A stretch of DNA of 64,000 nt. Origin: Gammaproteobacteria bacterium. GTDB lineage: Bacteria; Pseudomonadota; Gammaproteobacteria; HyVt-429. A model generated the notes under the pieces. That model saw only the letters and a list, made by a program, of their open reading frames with translations, had not been told where the DNA came from and made no database searches. The position numbers were made by a program, and so were the translations under genes. This document shows positions 16,016 to 26,445 of this stretch, one piece after another. Each line of letters opens with the position of its first letter. Within the stretch, counting starts at the first letter, position 1. The stretch lies in assembly GCA_013152415.1 (NCBI GenBank), contig JAADGI010000015.1, positions 186,001 to 250,000 of the forward strand, written 5' to 3'.

Positions 16016-16783
16016 CTATTGGAACACCGTTCGGTAGCTACAATAGGTGGCCACAAAGTAAATTGGAAAAAATAGAATCAAACCCAGAAAAAATGGCAGC
16101 GCTGCTACAATGAATAATGCTGTACTGATAGAAAAAAATACAAGCAGCAGGGGCAACCAATTTTTCAGCGCGGCCTTAAAACTCGTAATCAATGCCGCAA
16201 ACGGGTCCATACCGCGTAACATCACCAGGGCTGGAGAATAGAATGTCGCCATGACACCCACCATCCACAAACTCAGAATCACAAAGGTGCCAATAAAAAA
16301 TGGCACGGAACTGACCATCTGTAATAATAATTCTGGATCAATATTTTTTGGATCAAAGCCACTCTCGGAAAACACGTCGAAAAAGATTCCAACGAAGAAG
16401 AATGCCATGGCCATGGAGATCACCATCCACATACCCAGGGTGATGGCCCCCAATATGATCATGGGGGCGGTCTTGGTGTCATCAGTGAATGCCTTGAACA
16501 AACAGGACAGCTCCAGCTTGCGGCCTAGTTCCACCTCACGGGCCGCGAACATCATGCCACCTAGCAAGGCGGGGGATACCAGCGAGGTCACCACACCACC
16601 TATGAATGGCACACCCATAGCCAATACCAGGATCATGACCATATAGATCAGGGCCAAGGCAATCCACATCCCTGGATTACGAGAAAATAACACCCAGGCA
16701 CAGACATACCAGCCCCATCCGTCATGGGCCTTAGCGGTATTGATCACAACCTTTCTATCCACAAGCAGGGCACGGCACGCCAA
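16016..16783 (-). CDS. Polytopic membrane protein (BPSS1780-like family)
   Basis: About 255 residues if the TTG at 16783 is used. The family pattern, a GWGWYVCAWVLFSRNPGMW stretch followed by six or so membrane helices in the order seen here, matches conserved inner-membrane proteins called BPSS1780 or DUF2189-like. The first 12 codons look non-conserved, so a GTG at 16747 may be the true start; no clear ribosome binding site decides it. Helices near residues 38-60, 62-80, 105-135, 155-180, 205-235. Function unknown. Precedes no obvious partner. Confidence 0.7.
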   Translation of the reverse strand: MACRALLVDRKVVINTAKAHDGWGWYVCAWVLFSRNPGMWIALALIYMVMILVLAMGVPFIGGVVTSLVSPALLGGMMFAAREVELGRKLELSCLFKAFTDDTKTAPMIILGAITLGMWMVISMAMAFFFVGIFFDVFSESGFDPKNIDPELLLQMVSSVPFFIGTFVILSLWMVGVMATFYSPALVMLRGMDPFAALITSFKAALKNWLPLLLVFFSISTALFIVAALPFFLGLILFFPIYFVATYCSYRTVFQ

Positions 16784-16829
16784 ACGGCCTGGTTTTGAGG
16801 GCCTTTCTGGCTATTCAGGTTCCACCCCT

Positions 16830-17198
16830 CTACCATTTATGGATTACCCACAAGGGCACAAAGATACGCGGATCCATATCGTTGCGGCGACTTTCAAGGT
16901 TACCGTCACCGTCGCGATCAATCAGGTAATATGTGGGCATATTTTTACTGGTGACCTTGACCATGTAGAGTTGACCGCGGATTCGATATTCTTCAATCGT
17001 GCGGTTGTCCTCGGTCTTGATAGTCACCACCGGACCTTCCTCCTGTAACACAGACCCATCCGTATCATCCGCCTTGATAATCTTTGGGGCCGGAGGCGGC
17101 GGTGGAATATCAGGCATCTTTTCCAACTTCTGTTCAGCCTGGGCCATCGCAACAGGCACCATCAAGCTTATGGCAATCACTAAAAAATTAACTCGCAT
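16830..17198 (-). CDS. DUF2782 exported protein
   Basis: 122 residues: signal peptide (cleavage near AMAQAE), proline-rich stretch (DIPPPPPAPKI), then the DUF2782 core (VTIKTEDNRTIEEYRIRGQL, MVKVTSKNMPTYYLIDRDGD). Members occur next to polA in Pseudomonas-type genomes, where the order is thrB, this gene, polA; here the LOG gene stands between. Function unknown, likely periplasmic. Confidence 0.85.
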   Translation of the reverse strand: MRVNFLVIAISLMVPVAMAQAEQKLEKMPDIPPPPPAPKIIKADDTDGSVLQEEGPVVTIKTEDNRTIEEYRIRGQLYMVKVTSKNMPTYYLIDRDGDGNLESRRNDMDPRIFVPLWVIHKW

Positions 17199-17243
17199 AA
17201 CTATGCCTCTATTGTTATTGGGCCGGGACCAACGCCACCCAGC

Positions 17244-17972
17244 CTACAAATTGAGCTGAATCTCGGCCTCTTCCTCCGAGGGCTCAAAACCACGGTACTC
17301 ATAATACCTGAAAATAGCATCCACTACGTCTTCGGGGCGCTCCAGTACCACGAACAAATCCAGGTCGGCTTTATCAATGACCCCCTCGGGGACCAATTTG
17401 TCTTGAAACCAGCCTATCAAACCCGCCCAAAACTCAGGATTCACCAAAATAATGGGGATACGGCGGCTCTTGCCGGTCTGCACCAGAGTCAATATCTCCG
17501 CCAGTTCATCCAGGGTACCGAAGCCGCCGGGGAGCACGACATAGGCCGAAGCATATTTAACAAAACTCACCTTACGGGCAAAAAAGTGCCTGAATACCAG
17601 ACTGATATCCTGGTACCGGTTACCCACTTCCTCATGGGGCAGGACGATATTGAGCCCCACACTGGGAGATTTACCGTTGAAGGCACCCTTGTTGGCCGCC
17701 TCCATGATCCCCGGGCCACCACCGCTGACTACCGCAAAACCCGCATCGGACAGACGCTTGGCAATATCTTCGGCCAACTGATAATAGGGGTGCTCGGGTG
17801 AGGTCCGGGCAGACCCGAATATGCTGACCGACGGACTGATACAGGCCAGGCGCTCGAAACCTTCGACGAACTCAGCCATGATCTGGAAAATCTTCCATGA
17901 CTCCCGTGACAAAACCCGGGATGGCATGGAAAAGGAACGGGGGGTGCTCGGCTTGCTACCTTCATCACTCAT
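17244..17972 (-). CDS. LOG family protein (TIGR00730-type Rossmann fold)
   Basis: 242 residues from the ATG at 17972. It has both signatures of the LOG (lysine decarboxylase-like) family: GGGPGIMEAANKGA and PGGFGTLDELAEILTLVQTG. LOG enzymes hydrolyse cytokinin-type or purine nucleoside 5'-monophosphates, cutting base from ribose phosphate. The GGxGTxxE nucleotide-binding motif is intact, so activity is expected, on AMP-like substrates. It is transcribed away from polA, sharing a 90-bp divergent promoter region. Confidence 0.9.
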   Translation of the reverse strand: MSDEGSKPSTPRSFSMPSRVLSRESWKIFQIMAEFVEGFERLACISPSVSIFGSARTSPEHPYYQLAEDIAKRLSDAGFAVVSGGGPGIMEAANKGAFNGKSPSVGLNIVLPHEEVGNRYQDISLVFRHFFARKVSFVKYASAYVVLPGGFGTLDELAEILTLVQTGKSRRIPIILVNPEFWAGLIGWFQDKLVPEGVIDKADLDLFVVLERPEDVVDAIFRYYEYRGFEPSEEEAEIQLNL

Positions 17973-18060
17973 ATGAAGTAGTATGGTCACAAATCACCCA
18001 TAAGCCAAATCGAGACAGCCCAGACCATCACATGGGCCTTAACCTGGAAAGCAACACCCT

Positions 18061-20766
18061 ATGCCGAAACAAAAACCCCTCATCCTGGTAGATGGCTCGT
18101 CCTACCTTTATCGCGCCTTTCATGCCATGCCCAATCTGATCAATTCACACGGTGAACCCACCGGGGCGATATACGGTGTCACCAATATGTTGCGCAAGCT
18201 GGTGAACGACTATGAGCCCGATGAGATGGTGGTCATATTTGACGCCAAGGGTAAGACCTTTCGTCATGATATGTATGCCCAGTACAAGGCCAATCGTCCT
18301 CCCATGCCCGATGACCTGCGCTGTCAGATTCAACCCATCCATGACATCGTCACCGCCATGGGTCTGCCCATGCTGATCATTGAGGGAGTAGAGGCCGACG
18401 ATGTCATCGGCACCCTCGCCAGTGACTCCATCCCAAAAAAGGCGAATGTCCTGATCTCCACCGGCGACAAAGACCTGGCCCAACTGGTGACCCAGCACGT
18501 CCACCTCATCAATACCATGACCGACACCCTGAGCGACCCCGACGGTGTGATAGAAAAATTCGGTGTACCGGCCGAGGCCATCGTTGATTACCTTGCCCTT
18601 ATCGGCGACAAGGCAGACAACATCCCCGGTGTGCCCAAGGTGGGGCCCAAGACCGCAGTCAAATGGCTGAATGAATATGGCTCTCTCGATGGAATTATAA
18701 AAAATGCCGACAAGATCGGTGGCAAGGTGGGGGAGAACCTGCGCGATCACCTGGATCAACTGTCCTTGTCCCGGGAACTGGCAACCATCAAACGCGACGT
18801 CAAACTGGATAAATCAGAACTCGATTTTAAACGCAGGCCACCGGATTGGGATCGTCTGCGGGAACTGTTTGCCCACCTGGAATTTAAAAGCTGGCTGGCT
18901 GCCCTGGGTGGGAAATCAGGGGGTTCACAAGACGGGGCGGTCCCCAGCCAAGTGGCTGCCGACTATGAAACGGTGTTGGACGAAAAATCCTTAGACACCT
19001 GGTTAGAGCGACTCAACAAGGCCGAGCTGTTTGCCTTCGACACCGAGACCACTGACCTCAACACCATGAATGCGCAATTGGTGGGGCTCTCGTTTAGCGA
19101 CCAAGCCGGGACCGCCGCTTATGTCCCCCTGGCCCATGACTACCCCGGTGCACCACAGCAACTGGATCGGGACGCGGTACTGAAAAAGATCAAACCCATT
19201 CTAGAAGATCCCAAGCAACACAAGGTCGGACAAAACCTAAAATACGATATGTCGGTGCTGGCCAATTACGGTATCACCCTGAACGGTATCCGATACGACA
19301 CCATGCTGGAATCCTATGTGCTCGACAGCACCGCCTCACGCCATGATATGGACAGCCTGGCCTTAAAGTATTTGGGGCATAAAACGATTAAATACGACGA
19401 AGTCACCGGTAAGGGTAAAAACAGGATCAACTTTAGCGAGGTCCCCCTGGAACAGGCTGGCCCCTATGCCGCTGAAGATGCCGACATCACCCTGCGCCTG
19501 CACCAAACCCTGTGGCCACGGCTGAGCGACACCCCAACACTGAGCAAACTATTTAATGATATCGAGATACCCCTGGTACCGGTGTTGTCACGAATAGAAC
19601 GCAACGGGGTCAAGATCGACACCGCCATGCTGCGCAAGCAAAGTGGGGAGCTGGCCAAGCGCATGCAGGAGATTGAGCTTGAGGCCTATGAGCACGCCGG
19701 CCAACCCTTCAACATGGGCTCGCCCAAACAGATCCAGGAGATTCTCTTCGACAAATTAGAACTCCCAGTGCTACAAAAAACCCCCAAGGGTGCCCCCTCC
19801 ACCGCCGAAGGGGTACTGCAGGAACTGGCCCTGGACTATCCCCTGCCCCAGCTGATCCTGGAGCACCGAAGCATGGCCAAGCTCAAGTCCACCTATACCG
19901 ACAAACTACCCGAAATGGTCAATGCCCGCACCGGGCGGGTGCATACTTCTTATCACCAGGCGGTGGCGGCCACCGGACGGCTGTCTTCGTCCGATCCCAA
20001 TTTACAGAACATCCCGGTACGCACCGAAGAGGGTCGACGTATACGCCAGGCCTTTGTACCGGAAGAAGGATTTAAGATCCTGGCCGCAGATTATTCCCAG
20101 ATCGAGCTGCGCATCATGGCCCACCTCTCCGCCGATGACAGCCTGCTAAAGGCCTTTGCCGAGGGACTGGATGTACACCGGGCCACCGCCGCCGAGGTGT
20201 TCGGCTGCGAACCCGAGGCGGTGAGCAACGACCAAAGACGCACCGCCAAGGCCATCAATTTTGGGCTCATCTACGGCATGTCGGCCTTCGGTCTGGCCAA
20301 ACAGCTCAAGATCGACCGCTCCAGCGCCCAGGAATATGTCAAACTCTACTTCGATCGCTACCCTGGGGTACAACAGTTTATGGACCGCATGCGCGACACC
20401 GCCCGCGACCAGGGCTATGTAGAGACCGTATTCGGACGACGGCTCTACGTCCCGGAAATCAAGGCCAGCAACCAGGCCCGCCGCCAATACGCAGAACGCA
20501 CCGCCATCAACGCCCCCATGCAGGGCACGGCAGCAGATTTGATCAAACTGGCCATGTTGGCGGTAGACCGCTGGATTAGCGATAGCGGCGCCAAGGTCAG
20601 GATGATCATGCAAGTGCACGATGAACTGGTGTTTGAGGTGGCCCAAGAGACCCTGGACAGCGCCACTGCTATGATACACCAGCACATGACCGGCGTGGCA
20701 GAGCTTGCCGTGCCCCTGGAGGTGGATATCGCAACCGGAAAGAATTGGAATGAGGCCCATCCCTAG
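18061..20766 (+). CDS. polA: DNA polymerase I
   Basis: 901 residues, close to the 928 of E. coli. Domains in order: 5' nuclease (1-290; LVDGSSYLYRAFHA and EADDVIGTLA), 3'-5' exonuclease (310-500; FDTETTDLNTM with the catalytic D and E, so proofreading is likely active), and polymerase (510-901; DYSQIELRIMAHLS motif A, RRTAKAINFGLIYGMSAFG helix O, MQVHDELVFEV motif C). It fills gaps and removes RNA primers and damaged DNA. Its usual neighbour engB is 18 kb away. Three fragments homologous to parts of this gene lie at 27365, 28164 and 38510. Confidence 0.98.
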   Translation: MPKQKPLILVDGSSYLYRAFHAMPNLINSHGEPTGAIYGVTNMLRKLVNDYEPDEMVVIFDAKGKTFRHDMYAQYKANRPPMPDDLRCQIQPIHDIVTAMGLPMLIIEGVEADDVIGTLASDSIPKKANVLISTGDKDLAQLVTQHVHLINTMTDTLSDPDGVIEKFGVPAEAIVDYLALIGDKADNIPGVPKVGPKTAVKWLNEYGSLDGIIKNADKIGGKVGENLRDHLDQLSLSRELATIKRDVKLDKSELDFKRRPPDWDRLRELFAHLEFKSWLAALGGKSGGSQDGAVPSQVAADYETVLDEKSLDTWLERLNKAELFAFDTETTDLNTMNAQLVGLSFSDQAGTAAYVPLAHDYPGAPQQLDRDAVLKKIKPILEDPKQHKVGQNLKYDMSVLANYGITLNGIRYDTMLESYVLDSTASRHDMDSLALKYLGHKTIKYDEVTGKGKNRINFSEVPLEQAGPYAAEDADITLRLHQTLWPRLSDTPTLSKLFNDIEIPLVPVLSRIERNGVKIDTAMLRKQSGELAKRMQEIELEAYEHAGQPFNMGSPKQIQEILFDKLELPVLQKTPKGAPSTAEGVLQELALDYPLPQLILEHRSMAKLKSTYTDKLPEMVNARTGRVHTSYHQAVAATGRLSSSDPNLQNIPVRTEEGRRIRQAFVPEEGFKILAADYSQIELRIMAHLSADDSLLKAFAEGLDVHRATAAEVFGCEPEAVSNDQRRTAKAINFGLIYGMSAFGLAKQLKIDRSSAQEYVKLYFDRYPGVQQFMDRMRDTARDQGYVETVFGRRLYVPEIKASNQARRQYAERTAINAPMQGTAADLIKLAMLAVDRWISDSGAKVRMIMQVHDELVFEVAQETLDSATAMIHQHMTGVAELAVPLEVDIATGKNWNEAHP

Positions 20767-20990
20767 GATACCCACAAGCGATACCCTATCACTCGCCAAG
20801 CAAGTAGGTTCAGCCACCACTAGAACAGGGAATGGCTTAGACAATCAAGAAAGAAGCAAAGTAAACCTAGTCGCCCCTCTTTAACTTTATCAGCCGCCCG
20901 GCGATCATGGATTAGTCGCTGGACTGTTGCCCAAGAGCTAGGGGCCGATTTAGTTAACTGACCCTCTGAACATCTCAAGAACTTGCGCCC

Positions 20991-23660
20991 ATGACCGGAA
21001 ACGCCGACAACGACGAAAAGAGTATTGAAACAGCTACGGTAATGTTTATGGACAGTTTTGCAGGTGCAGCGTCACGCTGGATCATGCGCTACTACCTCAT
21101 CATCATCGTAGTCACCGCTGTGGTTACGGCGGCGTCTTTTCAGTTGGCGGCTGACCTAAAACTAAACGCCGATATCTTTGCGCTCATGCCTGACGGTGTC
21201 GCCAGTGTCGACAATCTCAACCAGGTTATGAAGAAAACAGGTAGTTTCAGCAACGCCATGGTAGTGGTGGAATCCCCAGACCCCGCCGCCGCTATTCGGT
21301 TTCTGCGTAAACTTCGCAAACAAGCACTCAAACACCCCTGGGTCAGATCAGCGGAATATACCGAAGACACATCGGTCTTCCAACGCCACAAGTTGCTCTA
21401 CATGGAGACCGCAGATCTGCGTGAGATCCAACGCCGTATTAACGTGCGTGTCGACTACGAAAAACGTCACCCCAACATTACCTTCAGAAATGTTGAGATA
21501 AAAATCAGTACTCGCAAACCCTACGGTCCCAAAAGTACAGACAAGACAAAACTGGAGATCTCGGCTCCGATAATGCCAACCACAAAACCAATGTCCAAGA
21601 CCCAGCGGGAGTCGGGGCGCAACGGGCGCAAGGACAACCCCACAATTGGCCCACCACCGTTGGAATTCGACGATATTGAAGCCAAGTATCAAAGAAAACA
21701 GGGTCATCGTGATAAAACTCGCTCTTCCGAACGGGTATTCCAAAGTGATGATGGCCTGATTTCCATCCTCTTGGTTTGGCCGCGGGGAGAGACTAATGAT
21801 ATTGGGTTTTCCCGCCACTTCATCAACGATCTAAGCACGCTTGTGGAAACCGTTGACCCCAGCAAATACCACCCACGCATGCAGGTCGACATTGGCGGTC
21901 TAATGCAGGGTCGTGTGATGGGGTTTGATGCCGTAATGAATGATTTGAGGAGCAGTGCGCTTTGGTCAATCAGCGCCATCTTGTTGCTACTGACCTTTTA
22001 CTACCGCCGCCTGTTTTCCATTCTCTATATCGGTCTTCCCCTGATCATGGGTATTCTATGGACCTTTGGCATCACCCAACTGATCTTGGGCGGCCTTAAT
22101 CTCATTACCGTTTTTTTGGTGGTGGTGTTGTTTGGTCTGGGTGTCGATTTCGGCATACACAATCTCACCCGCTATGATGAAGTCCGCCGCTGCGGTGGCT
22201 CCCTTGAGGAGGCCCTAACCATTGTGTTCCGCCGCACCGGCATGGCGTCCTTTATGGCCGCCATCACCACGATTGCCGGTTTTTATGCCTTATTGGTCAC
22301 CGATTTTCGAGCGTTCTTTGAGTTTGGATTTATCGCCGGCACCGGGGTGGCTCTCATCTTCCTATCCATGTATCTGGTGTTTCCGGCGCTCATGTTACTG
22401 GCTGAGCGTATTGGTCTGTACCGTGTCAGCGTGCCTCAGATAGACGTGTGCAACGTCACCCGCGAAGGCTTTCCGAAACCACGGGCGGTCCTTTTTGTCA
22501 CGCTGGCGGTACTAGTAGTCTCACTATTCTATGGCAACAAGATTCATTACGAAGATGACTTTAATAAATTAAACACGAAAATCCCTCGGTATGAAGCAGT
22601 CAAACAAAAGATCAACAAGGTTTTTCCATTAGTAGGCACAGCAGCGGTCATTTTTGTGCCCACTCTCGAGGAAGTGGCCGCCTTGGTGAAGCATCTGAAT
22701 TACAAAATAGCCACAGATGATGAGTCGCCGACCATCAAGGAGGTGAAATCCATCTACACTATCGTGCCCAGCAAGCAGGAACAAGACGAACGTCTCGCCA
22801 TCATCCGCAGCATCAAACTCAATACTGAAGAGATTACCGACTACATTAACGATGAACAACGAACCAAGCTCACAGATATTCTAGACTATCTCGATATAGA
22901 CCGCCTCAGTGCCCGCGATTTACCCCCCGCTCTGCGCCGACTCTATACCGGTTTGCCCGGATCGGGCGGCTATCTCATCTATATCTACGACAGTGTCTCA
23001 TTGTCTGATTTGACCCAGGCTAAAGCCTACTCCGACGACATTCGGGAACTGACAGTCAATGGTAAGACCTACTATCCCGCCACCGAAGCACTGATCTTTG
23101 TCGATATGCGGGACCTTATGCGTAATGATGCTGCCATCGCAGTGTTTGCGGTAAGCCTTGTTATCATCTTGGTGTTGTTGGTCAACTTCCGCAGCCTGCG
23201 TAAAGTGTTTATCGTGGTGTTCCCGGTGGTTACCGGCATGATCATGATGGCAGGCATCATGGGGATATTTGATATCCGTCTGTCCATTTTCAACATGGTG
23301 GTACTGCCCACTATCGTTGGCATCGGTGTGGACAATGGCATTCATATATTCCATCGCTACGAGGAAGAGGGGGCTCGCAGCCTGCGGCATGTCATTCGCA
23401 CCACCGGCTGGGCGGTTGCGATTACGACACTGACTACCTTGTTTGGATTTGCCGGCATGCTGTCGGCCGCCAACCCAGGACTTCAATCACTTGGCATTCT
23501 GGCCTGCATTGGACTGAGCACCTGTTTGGTCAGTTCCCTGATCCTGTTACCCGTATTGTTGCAATGGATGGAAAACCGAGGCATTGGGCCGAAATATGAG
23601 CTTGGTCAAACAACATCCTTTGCTACTTCCCAGCGACCCACCAAGACACAAATGGATTAG
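20991..23660 (+). CDS. RND superfamily exporter (MMPL/HpnN-like)
   Basis: 889 residues. Two homologous halves each have one N-terminal helix, a large periplasmic loop, and five membrane helices: first group near residues 315-490, second near 705-870. Motifs GLGVDFGIHNLTRYDEV and GIGVDNGIHIFHRYEEE are the proton-relay D of helix 4 in each half, as in MmpL/HpnN exporters. These move lipids, hopanoids or other hydrophobic molecules with proton antiport. No partner membrane fusion or outer membrane gene adjoins, which fits the HpnN/MMPL type, not AcrB. It is the first gene of the 18-kb insertion after polA. Confidence 0.9.
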   Translation: MTGNADNDEKSIETATVMFMDSFAGAASRWIMRYYLIIIVVTAVVTAASFQLAADLKLNADIFALMPDGVASVDNLNQVMKKTGSFSNAMVVVESPDPAAAIRFLRKLRKQALKHPWVRSAEYTEDTSVFQRHKLLYMETADLREIQRRINVRVDYEKRHPNITFRNVEIKISTRKPYGPKSTDKTKLEISAPIMPTTKPMSKTQRESGRNGRKDNPTIGPPPLEFDDIEAKYQRKQGHRDKTRSSERVFQSDDGLISILLVWPRGETNDIGFSRHFINDLSTLVETVDPSKYHPRMQVDIGGLMQGRVMGFDAVMNDLRSSALWSISAILLLLTFYYRRLFSILYIGLPLIMGILWTFGITQLILGGLNLITVFLVVVLFGLGVDFGIHNLTRYDEVRRCGGSLEEALTIVFRRTGMASFMAAITTIAGFYALLVTDFRAFFEFGFIAGTGVALIFLSMYLVFPALMLLAERIGLYRVSVPQIDVCNVTREGFPKPRAVLFVTLAVLVVSLFYGNKIHYEDDFNKLNTKIPRYEAVKQKINKVFPLVGTAAVIFVPTLEEVAALVKHLNYKIATDDESPTIKEVKSIYTIVPSKQEQDERLAIIRSIKLNTEEITDYINDEQRTKLTDILDYLDIDRLSARDLPPALRRLYTGLPGSGGYLIYIYDSVSLSDLTQAKAYSDDIRELTVNGKTYYPATEALIFVDMRDLMRNDAAIAVFAVSLVIILVLLVNFRSLRKVFIVVFPVVTGMIMMAGIMGIFDIRLSIFNMVVLPTIVGIGVDNGIHIFHRYEEEGARSLRHVIRTTGWAVAITTLTTLFGFAGMLSAANPGLQSLGILACIGLSTCLVSSLILLPVLLQWMENRGIGPKYELGQTTSFATSQRPTKTQMD

Positions 23661-24006
23661 GAAATCTTGGCTTTATTTGCTACCCCAAGAAGCTTACTCG
23701 TCCGAAGGCAACAAGGAATCGCCATGGGAAAGAAAACTGAGAAAAGACCCGATTCTTTTATTCTGCTTGCTCTGCGCTATTTCCAGACGGATATTCATGG
23801 ACTATTTACAGCTGGAGTGGAATTTATGGACACGTGGGAATTGTGTCAGCGCCGTGGGTTTGGAATCGGGTAATACGGGACGGTAGCACATTAAGTACCA
23901 AGTACAGGAAGAGAAACGCCAGGAGCAGATGAGCTTAGCAGGACCATATAACAGTATTTTCGTCATACCACCCGCTCTGCGAGTGGCATTTGATTAGGGG
24001 CTCATA
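23661..24006. other. Intergenic, no supported gene
   Basis: 346 bp. Short overlapping frames in all phases, but none has a ribosome binding site, family resemblance or consistent codon use. No hairpin of note. Probably decayed DNA within the inserted region. Confidence 0.35.
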
Positions 24007-24585
24007 TTGGAATCATTGGTAACGACATTTTCCGAACATATAATTATCGCAAGTTTTATCGGCGCATCTCTGGGCGGAACAAGCATCACGCTTTTTCTAG
24101 CGATCCTCGCCGGACAAGGCCAGGTCCCCCTGCTCGAACTCGCAGTAGGAGCGGCATGTGGAAACCTTTCATCTGATATAGTCTGGTTTGTAATCGGAAA
24201 ATCAGATCGCATGATGAAATGGACATCAAAGGGTAGGCTTCGACGAAGTTACAAGCGTGTAGAGCGTTTGGCGGAGGTTTACAATCGACGGGATCTCGCA
24301 ATATTTATATTCGTAAAGTTTCTCTACGGATTGCGCGTTATCGCGATCATCTTTTTTGGAAGAATAGGGTATTCAACGAAACGATTTCTCGTGTTTGATG
24401 CGACGGCTGTTATCATAATAACAGCAACCATAGTTAGCGTCGGCTGGGCTGCGGGGAAAGGTGCGAGTATATTCCTTAATGTCTTTGGAGGTATCCAACT
24501 TGCGCTAACTGCAACCTTGGCCGGCTGGCTTCTATTTGTGGGCACAAGAAAAATCGTTCGACATTATTATTTGCCTGAGAGATAA
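24007..24585 (+). CDS. VTT-domain (DedA-like) membrane protein
   Basis: 192 residues from a TTG at 24007; an ATG-led form would be much shorter. Hydrophobic helices near 8-35, 40-65, 98-120, 130-155 and 160-180. The region FIFVKFLYGLRVIAIIFFGR is the conserved amphipathic re-entrant signature of DedA/VTT proteins (FxxRFxxxxR-like), implicated in phospholipid scrambling and membrane potential. Family assignment is fair, substrate unknown. Its codons are more AT-rich than the core genes, fitting acquired DNA. Confidence 0.7.
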   Translation: MESLVTTFSEHIIIASFIGASLGGTSITLFLAILAGQGQVPLLELAVGAACGNLSSDIVWFVIGKSDRMMKWTSKGRLRRSYKRVERLAEVYNRRDLAIFIFVKFLYGLRVIAIIFFGRIGYSTKRFLVFDATAVIIITATIVSVGWAAGKGASIFLNVFGGIQLALTATLAGWLLFVGTRKIVRHYYLPER

Positions 24586-24684
24586 GTTAATAACGGTTAC
24601 TCTAACCCTTCGGTTTGAATATTGGGCGGTGTCTTTTAACCCTGTGGATTGTAGAAATATTAACAGCTACTTATTATTTTTAGA

Positions 24685-25323
24685 TCACGGTGATAACGCC
24701 GAAAGGGTTCTCCAGAAATACTTCCTATAGGTTCTTTTGAAAACCTTGTTGGCACCAATATTTCTCCTCGGGAAATGATGATCCGGGATGTCTCGATTTA
24801 AAAATTGGCAGAGCTTTCCCCAACCTTCCCCACCGCAGATATCGATCTGCAACAGATCTTCAGGACGGTTCTTGAAATAAGCGAGCACCGCTTTCTCATG
24901 CTTAACATATGACTTGGTGAAGGTTTCGCGGTTGAACGATGCTGAACCGTACAGATCCTCATGGAGCTTCAAAACCCTACGAATGAGCGGACTCTTCCCC
25001 AAGGAAACCTTCTCTGCATATTCACCTGGCCACACATGATGATGCTCACACGACGTAAGCCAACTATTTACATCGCGCTGGGTGAGAATAAATTTTGAAT
25101 TTGGAAAATGCTTGTCCAATTCGCGGAAGAAACGCGCAACCGGAGAATCAGTGCAAGCATCATAACGATTAAGGCGGCCCGCATTTAATACCAGCTCTCC
25201 ATTTTGGTATTTCAATACATTGAATGGATAATGAATTGTATGATAGCCCATTATTTTAAGTGCGTGGGTGAGGCTGGTGGTTCCCGTCTTAGACAGACCT
25301 ATTCCAAATATTTTCTGAGCCAT
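24685..25323 (-). CDS. Sulfotransferase family protein
   Basis: 212 residues from the ATG at 25323; a GTG at 25353 is possible. GIGLSKTGTTSLTHALKIMG is the 5'-phosphosulfate-binding loop of PAPS-dependent sulfotransferases, and SKFILTQRDVNSWLTSC is the 3'-phosphate motif. LQIDICGGEGWGKLCQFL is also typical near the C-terminus. It likely moves sulfate from PAPS to a polysaccharide, lipid or protein. Nearby DegT relic suggests a former polysaccharide locus. AT-rich. Confidence 0.85.
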   Translation of the reverse strand: MAQKIFGIGLSKTGTTSLTHALKIMGYHTIHYPFNVLKYQNGELVLNAGRLNRYDACTDSPVARFFRELDKHFPNSKFILTQRDVNSWLTSCEHHHVWPGEYAEKVSLGKSPLIRRVLKLHEDLYGSASFNRETFTKSYVKHEKAVLAYFKNRPEDLLQIDICGGEGWGKLCQFLNRDIPDHHFPRRNIGANKVFKRTYRKYFWRTLSALSP

Positions 25324-26090
25324 ATTTTTATTAAAATTTAACTTGATATTCACAATATATAAGCAGCCGATATCGGCATCCTCTGCTCGTTATCCTTAAT
25401 TTAGTCGCACACTATCCTCAAAACCCGAAGCCAACAAGACCGAAGAACTGCGTTTGGCACAACAGGCTCTCAATAATACCACAGGCGAATACAACAACGA
25501 TAATTTGATCCAAGTGCCGCCGGGTCATCTTGTTCTAACGCTCGATTATCCAACCTGCGTTCATAGCGCTCGAGTTTCACCCATCACGACCTGAGCGAAC
25601 AGCCGCAAATGCGGCTCCACAGCGTTATGCGAAGCGTTAGGAAGTGATTATTAATTTGAGGATGGCCTAGATCCCGTTGCAGAAAGGCTGTACGAGAAAA
25701 CAGTATTGCAAGGAACCAAACGCTGTACGGCCCAGAACGGGTCTGTTGCAGGAAGTCCAGGCACCACCGCAAGCTGGCTTGTTCGATTGTCCTTAAGGAA
25801 ACCGACCATTTAGCTCATATTGCTGCGCTTGGCGGAGGCGGCATAGAGTAAGGTACGACCCCAAGGATGGAATCGGTAGAGTCGGGAACAGCAAGTGAGT
25901 TGCCGAGGGCATCTGTTGGGCTAAGGGCAAAAATTGGCCGGAAATGGATGTAGAATTCAAGCTTGGGCGGCGGAATTCTACAAGATTTTACGATGATCAG
26001 GGTGAAAAGCGAGATAATCGGCTGTTCAATAACAGTGGACTTTAGGGGAAATGGGTTTTATTCTGCCCATAGTGCCAATCGCTGATTGGC
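25324..26090. other. Degenerate noncoding stretch
   Basis: About 770 bp without an intact gene. One open phase near 25400-25590 (FSRTLSSKPEANKTEELRLA and onward to a stop at TGA) reads like a protein fragment, but has no start or known homology. A hairpin AGCCGCAAATGCGGCT is at 25600-25615. The stretch is interpreted as decayed genes between the sulfotransferase and the aminotransferase relic. Confidence 0.4.
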
Positions 26091-26306
26091 ATGATGTCAT
26101 TGGGGGTCAAGCTTGGTGATGAATCGATAACAACCTCGTTTAGCATTATATCTACGGCCGAAGTGACCGTTCGGATAGGGGTGACACCGGCTTTCGTCGA
26201 CATAGGACCAGATACCCGTAATATAGATACGAGCCTGATCGAAGCAAAAAGAGCAGACAATATAAAAGCCATCATGTCCGTCAGCCTGTATGGACAACCG
26301 GCTTGA
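26091..26306 (+). pseudogene. DegT/DnrJ/EryC1 aminotransferase fragment
   Basis: 71 codons encode GVKLGDESITTSFSIISTAE, then GVTPAFVDIGPDTRNIDTSL and KAIMSVSLYGQPA. This is residues ~70-140 of PLP-dependent sugar aminotransferases (GDEVITTPFTFIATAE and VDIDPDTYNIDP in intact relatives). Both the N-terminal substrate part and the C-terminal lysine region are missing, so it cannot function. A stop immediately follows. Such enzymes make amino sugars for surface polysaccharides. Confidence 0.75.
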
Positions 26307-26440
26307 AGGTCAAGAATAACGGTGTGAGCGGTTACAACAACATTATGCAAGTTCCTATGGCAAATTTATTGGGGGGCATCGTTGCGTTGGGTGTTCTATT
26401 TATTGGTGGTGGCCTTAGAGGCTTCACGCGAGCGGAGTAG
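26306..26440 (+). pseudogene. C-terminal membrane-anchor fragment of an exported protein
   Basis: The phase encoding NNIMQVPMANLLGGIVALGV, then LFIGGGLRGFTRAE and a stop, gives a VP-containing segment, one hydrophobic helix and a short basic end. This is the layout of surface-sorting tails of the PEP-CTERM kind, though the exact signal is not present. No start codon or ribosome binding site is near. Reading it as the last part of a lost exported protein is tentative. Confidence 0.3.
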
Positions 26441-26445
26441 TTCGG

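Noticed and set aside
23667-23886. Overlapping short frames after the RND gene
   Set aside because: No start signals, no family; the frames compete with each other.
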